Positions 16,048 through 20,330 of a stretch of 20,330 nucleotides of DNA are shown here, piece after piece. A program made the position numbers and the translations under genes. The DNA is from Anaerolineales bacterium (GTDB lineage: Bacteria > Chloroflexota > Anaerolineae > 4572-78 > J111). Under the pieces are notes generated by a model that saw only the letters and a list, made by a program, of their open reading frames with translations, was not told the DNA's origin and made no database searches. The stretch is taken from NCBI GenBank assembly GCA_012032575.1, contig JAAUSP010000066.1:1-20330 (forward strand), written 5' to 3'. Positions within the stretch are counted from its first letter, which is position 1; the number at the start of each line of letters is the position of its first letter.

Positions 16048-18087
16048 ATGAGCCACCACCAACCCACCCCAAAAGTAAAGCCGCCGGTCCAACAGACAAC
16101 CTCCCAGTCCCACTCGATTGAGCGGGATCAGTCGTTACCAATGTTAGAGCAAATCCAACCTGCGCTGGCGGCTTATACCGGGACCAAATCGGGTCGGGCC
16201 AGACCGGGTGATATATTGCAGTTGCAGCGCGCTTACGGCAATCGAGCCATTTCGCGCTTGTTAAACACCCAGGCCGAAACTGTACCTCCAGGGGAGTCCG
16301 GCGTCCAATCCCAATCAACCTCGTCGCTCCGTTTGCCCCAGGTTAGCCGGACTCGATCCGGCCCGATTCAGCGGTTTATGAGTCCAACCAACTTCAAAGA
16401 TATATCTAATCGTGGTCTCTTTGGAATGCGTGATGAAACCCTGGAAGCTATAGATGCAGAACTTGAAGAATATGTCAACCACAAAGACCCTAAGCTACCT
16501 ATTTTAGGGCCGAGTGATAATGGATCAGAATATACGAGCCTTAAACAGACACAGGCGGCCTTAGCGATCATTGAGGAAATCGAATATCTTACCATAAACT
16601 GGCTGAAAGACTATGAGGGAGACGAGGGCGCAGCAAGTATTTATGATAAAATGAAAAAATCATTTTATGACTTGCTTTTGAAGAGAGCCAAAACAATTAT
16701 TACAAACAGACAGAAAGCTCTTCAGGGAAGCGAAGGTCTCCCCGCCGTTACGCGGGACCCCAACCAAAAATTCACCAAAATCAAAGAGCAATACGAAGGA
16801 ACGATTGATTCGTCCTTGACCAAAGTGGCCCCGCTCATAGATTTGGCAGTGCCAACCGATGGGACATCAGGTGAAGTCGAGACGGAATTAAAGATCCCGA
16901 TCCCACCGGCTTATGTTGGTGGGCGATTGAAGGTTGAAGCCGAACGAGATGAGGGATACGTTAAACTAAAAACAGAGTTGGTAATAACCGGTGGGGCGGA
17001 TATTGGCATAGCTGAACTTGGAGGAGAATTAGGGGGTTACTTGGAAGCTAAGGCTAAAACTACATCGGATGCCATGCGATTGATATCTTATGGCCTTTAT
17101 CGCCGTGTCCGTGAGTCTAAAGCCAACGTCCGGGAAGTCGCCAGTAAAATTTGGGGAGGCAGCACTTCAGAAACCATCGGTTACAAACGGGCCGAAAGAT
17201 TGGCCGCCAACGTAGAGGAAAATATTTTCGCTAGAGACGAGGAAGCTTATGTTCAAACCGGCGCTTTAGCTAAAGCCAGGGGCGAGGCCGGCATTAACCT
17301 CAATAAAGAAAAGAAGGTTGGCCTGGAAGGTGAGCTTGCCTTCCAGGCTGGGCGCAATTTTAATAAAAAATCTGTTGAACATTTTAAAAAGAAATTCCTT
17401 ACAAAAGAAGGTCAGTTTGGGGCAGGGCCGTTTAATCAAGGCAAACAGTCTGCATTGGGTCAAATTTATATGCCTAAACACCGCGGCGGTATGGAGACTT
17501 TTGGAGCAAATGTGAACAGTCTTAAGCTAGCTTTCAAAGCAGATGCCGGTCCTTTGGTGGGGGAGGCTGAGGGCCTTTGTAGTTGGGAAGAAAATCTGCA
17601 AACAGAGAAGACCGAATTTAGGGAGCTTGAATTGAAGGTCAAGTCCGAATATAAAGTGGATGTACGCGAAGGGGCTTTGGCCAAGACCATAATTGATTTT
17701 ATAGTGGCTGCAATACAGGCTACAAGAACAGCAATTGAAAAATATCAAGGAACAATAAGTGGAGGACAAGCTGCCGTTGGTATCGCCCAGGCTTTAGCTA
17801 GCGCCGGGCAAGGCGTGGCGGGCAGTGCAGACATGCTTAAACCATATACTCATGAATGGGGGAAAGATATGGATGACAAGGTCGGATTTGAGCCGAACGT
17901 CGGCGGGGGGATTGTGGTTGGCATAACCAAAACAGCTAACACACCAGGGGTGAAGATTTCGGTTGAGCTTAGAAAAGTTACAGAACTTGGCGGTAATGCG
18001 GGAATAGTTAAGGGAAAAATCAAAAAGAATGAACGTTTGATCGGGTTGATGTTTGAGGCGGGAACCTGGAAGCCTAAGGTCACGTAG
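16048..18087 (+). CDS. Leader-bearing putative eCIS cargo 1, body of unknown function
   Basis: The 679-residue protein begins with a disordered Gln/Pro/Ser-rich stretch, then a short motif at 51-75 containing DILQLQRAYGNRAISRLL. Motifs of the LQR-x-x-GNR-A-x-x-RL type commonly precede DUF4157 in eCIS-linked proteins. A helical module (about 112-230) begins with NFKDIS and is shared with the protein at 19154. The body (about 255-680) is rich in Gly and alternates polar and apolar residues (LKIPIPPAYVGGRLKVEAE), suggesting beta structure, and ends in a long helix and further strands. I recognise no enzyme motif; the HExxH of DUF4157 peptidases is absent. CGGAG stands six bases before the ATG. 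DNA from about 16400 on is visibly AT-richer than the leader and the neighbouring genes. It is flanked by the ATPase (14 bases) and the YbjN protein (31 bases). Cargo role is inference. Confidence 0.8.
   Translation: MSHHQPTPKVKPPVQQTTSQSHSIERDQSLPMLEQIQPALAAYTGTKSGRARPGDILQLQRAYGNRAISRLLNTQAETVPPGESGVQSQSTSSLRLPQVSRTRSGPIQRFMSPTNFKDISNRGLFGMRDETLEAIDAELEEYVNHKDPKLPILGPSDNGSEYTSLKQTQAALAIIEEIEYLTINWLKDYEGDEGAASIYDKMKKSFYDLLLKRAKTIITNRQKALQGSEGLPAVTRDPNQKFTKIKEQYEGTIDSSLTKVAPLIDLAVPTDGTSGEVETELKIPIPPAYVGGRLKVEAERDEGYVKLKTELVITGGADIGIAELGGELGGYLEAKAKTTSDAMRLISYGLYRRVRESKANVREVASKIWGGSTSETIGYKRAERLAANVEENIFARDEEAYVQTGALAKARGEAGINLNKEKKVGLEGELAFQAGRNFNKKSVEHFKKKFLTKEGQFGAGPFNQGKQSALGQIYMPKHRGGMETFGANVNSLKLAFKADAGPLVGEAEGLCSWEENLQTEKTEFRELELKVKSEYKVDVREGALAKTIIDFIVAAIQATRTAIEKYQGTISGGQAAVGIAQALASAGQGVAGSADMLKPYTHEWGKDMDDKVGFEPNVGGGIVVGITKTANTPGVKISVELRKVTELGGNAGIVKGKIKKNERLIGLMFEAGTWKPKVT
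16198..16272 (+). other. Leader motif of cargo 1 (LQR-GNRA type)
   Basis: Codes for residues 51-75, with core DILQLQRAYGNRAISRLL. It is 17 of 25 identical to the motif at 19286-19360. It is the best candidate for a targeting or packaging signal in this protein. Confidence 0.7.
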
Positions 18088-18118
18088 CGTATCATAAATA
18101 TCAAAATAAAGAGTAACT

Positions 18119-19093
18119 ATGTCTAATTACGAAACTTCCGATTATAAAGTAGATTTACCCCTTAACCTGCGTACCCCCGCCGGCGCGTGGCTGGCTTTGC
18201 CGGTGGAGCATGTACGCCTGGGGCAAAGGGACGAGAAAATTGTTAGCTGCCTCGTCACGTTTAGAGCCGGCCCGGACCTGTATGCCCAAATTGACCAGCA
18301 AGCACTGCTGCACCTTGAACCGGAAGCGCGCGGCCCTTTGTTTGGCGGCGCTTTTGATCCGGCGGGTGAGGTTGAAATTGAAGCCCGACTGGCCGAGGAA
18401 ATGCTCCCTTATCTAAACGAGGGAACCGGCGACGCGGATGAAGCGGTTTCCAAACTGTTTGAATTGAGCCAGGCGCGAACCGACCATCCCCTGTTATCTA
18501 CCGGCAGTTGGTACGGCCTGGAAGTCAAACAAGAAGTCCCCTTACCGCCGGAACTGGCCGAAATTGGCACGCTCAAAGCCGGTTATCGCACCGTTTGGGC
18601 TAAAGAAGACCCAACCGAAGAGGATGAGGCCGAGGCTTTAGAAATAGGGCCGCTGCAGACCACGCTGCTTAACTTTTTTACCGAAAATGAGTGGCCGATT
18701 ATTAGCTATGGTGAGCAAACGGTCAATGTCGGCTTTGCCGGCGACCATGGCGAATGGGAGTGTTATGCTGTCGCCCGCGAGGAGCAAGAGCAAGCCCTGT
18801 TTTACTCCCTTTGCCCGCTGGCTGTACCGGAGCACAAACGAGCCGCCCTGGCCGAATTTTTAACGCGGGCCAATTGGGGTCTGCCCGTAGGAAATTTTGA
18901 AATGAACTGGCAAACTGGCGCTATTCACTTTAAGACCAGTATCGATGTGGAAGGCGACAGATTAAACGAAGCTTTATTTGGCCAGATTGTCTATGCCAAT
19001 GTGACGGCTATGGATCACTATCTGCCGGGGATCGAGGCGATTATCAAGAAAGAGGTATCGCCGGTTGAAGCGATTGCCCGGCTAGAAGGTTAA
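18119..19093 (+). CDS. YbjN-domain protein, putative secretion chaperone
   Basis: A 324-residue soluble acidic protein. Residues about 180-324 read as a YbjN domain: EWECYAVAREEQEQALFYSLCPLAVPE, then ANWGLPVGNFEMN, GAIHFKTSIDVEG and AMDHYLPGIEAIIK. YbjN has the fold of class I type III secretion chaperones. The first 170 residues (LPVEHVRLG, VTFRAGPDLYAQID and an acidic stretch) form a separate region I do not recognise. It has no signal peptide or membrane segment. AAAGAG precedes ATG 18119. It lies between two leader-bearing proteins, 31 bases after the first and 60 before the second, which fits a chaperone that holds cargo for loading. That function is inferred from fold and position; YbjN proteins elsewhere have poorly known roles. 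Confidence 0.8.
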   Translation: MSNYETSDYKVDLPLNLRTPAGAWLALPVEHVRLGQRDEKIVSCLVTFRAGPDLYAQIDQQALLHLEPEARGPLFGGAFDPAGEVEIEARLAEEMLPYLNEGTGDADEAVSKLFELSQARTDHPLLSTGSWYGLEVKQEVPLPPELAEIGTLKAGYRTVWAKEDPTEEDEAEALEIGPLQTTLLNFFTENEWPIISYGEQTVNVGFAGDHGEWECYAVAREEQEQALFYSLCPLAVPEHKRAALAEFLTRANWGLPVGNFEMNWQTGAIHFKTSIDVEGDRLNEALFGQIVYANVTAMDHYLPGIEAIIKKEVSPVEAIARLEG

Positions 19094-19153
19094 GTATATT
19101 TGGTTATTTCAGTCAATTTGGCATCCTGTAAGCCCAAAGCAGGTCATTCTGAA

Positions 19154-20269
19154 ATGAAACAGCCCCAATCCAAAAAGCCAAACTCAGCTACTACTACCAC
19201 CTCGACCCAACACCAACACCCCAAGACAGGCGCTCGGTCGGCCGGCCTGATAAGTTTGCCCCAAGTTGTCGCACAGCCGGAGCAGGCCAGGCCGCTCGAT
19301 ATCCTAAAGTTGCAGCAGGGCTATGGCAACCGGGCCATGTCCGGCCTGATTCAGACCCAGCGGATAGGGGTGGAGTCGTCGTCTTTGCAAAAGACCGCCA
19401 AGGATGGCAAGCCCGACCCGCTACCCCACGTGCTTGACCCTGCTACGTTCAAAGATATCACTACCACCATAGCCTGGAGAAGAGGCGATTATATTAAAGC
19501 CATTAATTTGTGGCTTGAGGCAGCCTGGAAGGCGCAGACCTGGGATGAACAATACCATGCCCTCAGGCAGTTGACGGATGCCTGTGACGCCTGGCTGGAT
19601 AAGCATGGCGCTGAACCAAAGGATGAAGAAAACGTTTCGGTTACCTTCAACCGGCCCTATGTTCAAGAGATTAGACAAGCGGCTGCGGGTGGCTATGACT
19701 CTTCGGCGGGACAAGGGGAACAGGTTTCTGTTAAACAAAAGGGAGAGAGCGAGGCCAAGAATATAATTGGGGGAGTCTCAGACGCATTTAGTGGGGGAGG
19801 AGGAATTACCGGCGCTTATGGCGATCGGGACGTGCTGGTGGCTCCGGATACATATAAAGGCGACTTCATGAGCAAGAAAGGGAGCGGAAAGCTGAATCGC
19901 CCGGAATTTGACCTGTTAGAAGGGGCCAACATGTTAGGGGGCTGGGTGAAGCTATTCGAAGCCTACAAAGCCGATGAGGAGGGTGAAAAACTAGAAGCAG
20001 GCAAAAAGGGGCTGGAAGGCACAGGTCAAATGCTGCATGGGGTAGGTAAATTTAGTAAAGGGATTGCGCTCAAAGAAGGCGGTGACAGCGCCAGATGGAC
20101 TCAGGTAGGGGATACCGGTGCAGCCTGCGCGGATGGTTTGGCTTTTATTTCAGGACTTATCTCCACGGTACAGAGCCTTACCGCAGATGCTGTCACCGGG
20201 GAAGAGAAAGTTGACAAAACGCTGAATATAGCCTCTAACGTCGCTAGCACCGGGCAAGCGGGGTCTTAA
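19154..20269 (+). CDS. Leader-bearing putative eCIS cargo 2, frameshifted near the window edge
   Basis: From ATG 19154 (weak site AGCAGG upstream) the product starts with a Gln/Thr/Lys-rich disordered stretch. The leader motif follows at 45-69 (core DILKLQQGYGNRAMSGLI) and then the helical module beginning TFKDIT (98-103) with DACDAWLDKHG. The body is different from cargo 1: Gly-rich, with GGGGITGAYGDRDVLVAPDTY and helices such as GQMLHGVGKFSKG. No known domain is recognised. The stop at 20267-20269 follows a G4 run at 20260-20263; with one G less, the frame stays open through NTALDIFKVASEVGAKGGK to the last base, so the true protein very probably continues beyond the window. An alternative TTG start at 19100 adds 18 residues with no ribosome binding site. 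Confidence 0.75.
   Translation: MKQPQSKKPNSATTTTSTQHQHPKTGARSAGLISLPQVVAQPEQARPLDILKLQQGYGNRAMSGLIQTQRIGVESSSLQKTAKDGKPDPLPHVLDPATFKDITTTIAWRRGDYIKAINLWLEAAWKAQTWDEQYHALRQLTDACDAWLDKHGAEPKDEENVSVTFNRPYVQEIRQAAAGGYDSSAGQGEQVSVKQKGESEAKNIIGGVSDAFSGGGGITGAYGDRDVLVAPDTYKGDFMSKKGSGKLNRPEFDLLEGANMLGGWVKLFEAYKADEEGEKLEAGKKGLEGTGQMLHGVGKFSKGIALKEGGDSARWTQVGDTGAACADGLAFISGLISTVQSLTADAVTGEEKVDKTLNIASNVASTGQAGS
19286..19360 (+). other. Leader motif of cargo 2 (LQQ-GNRA type)
   Basis: Codes for residues 45-69 of the second leader-bearing protein, with core DILKLQQGYGNRAMSGLI. It corresponds position by position to 16198-16272 while most of the proteins beyond the helical module do not align. Confidence 0.7.
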
Positions 20270-20330
20270 CACCGCGCTGGACATATTCAAGGTTGCTAGC
20301 GAAGTGGGCGCGAAGGGCGGTAAGGAAGCC

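Noticed and set aside
16048..18087. DUF4157 metallopeptidase domain in the leader-bearing protein
   Set aside because: The leader motif resembles the stretch before DUF4157, but no HExxH was found; the HEWGK near the C-terminus does not fit.

Overview
The window reads like a chromosomal stretch from a Chloroflexota bacterium, probably Anaerolineae or a close relative. This rests on the N-terminal region of its FTR1-type permease, an ArsR-ArsC fusion, the style of its two-component genes, and eCIS-type AAA+ ATPase and leader-bearing proteins. The taxonomy is inference from protein style and not a search result. Most genes are moderately GC-rich; one segment inside the gene at 16048-18087 is clearly AT-richer.

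Layout. (1) 1-1253, minus strand: the exported N-terminal part of a probable FTR1-type iron permease, cut by the window edge, followed by about 560 bases without a convincing gene. (2) 1814-4270, plus: a glutamate-cysteine ligase family 2 protein, a very acidic small reading frame without a normal start, and a sucrase/ferredoxin-like [2Fe-2S] protein whose 3' end runs into an imperfect 72-base inverted repeat. (3) 4287-9847: an arsenic-type island built around a divergent promoter region (7522-7780). Leftward lie arsR, an AbrB-headed radical SAM enzyme, a frameshifted thioredoxin-like gene and an ArsP-type permease. Rightward lie a YfcE-like metallophosphoesterase, an ArsR-ArsC fusion and a stand-alone arsC, closed by a strong terminator. 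(4) 10074-13597: a membrane-anchored lytic transglycosylase, a PAS-GAF histidine kinase (frameshifted) and a NarL/LuxR response regulator, ending in a terminator. (5) 13871 to the right edge: an eCIS-type AAA+ ATPase, a large leader-bearing protein of unknown function, a YbjN-domain protein, and a second leader-bearing protein that is frameshifted near the edge.

How the parts may work together. The arsenic island pairs arsenate reduction (ArsC), sensing (two related ArsR modules with the same two Cys positions), export (ArsP-like) and an unexplained radical SAM enzyme; the last could make or process an organoarsenical that the permease exports. The right-hand operon looks like the accessory, cargo-side end of an extracellular contractile injection system (eCIS). 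It has the ATPase, two proteins that share a 25-residue N-terminal motif (17 identical) and a second helical module but have unrelated bodies, and between them a protein whose C-terminal half is a YbjN domain, a fold related to type III secretion chaperones. My main hypothesis is a leader-plus-chaperone cargo-loading module. No sheath, tube or baseplate gene is visible here, so the assignment depends on what lies to the right.

Three genes (5518-5789, 11188-12920, 19154-edge) carry single-base frame breaks and a fourth break is possible near 2905. Several fit homopolymer length errors, so the assembly should be checked before any of these is called a real pseudogene.
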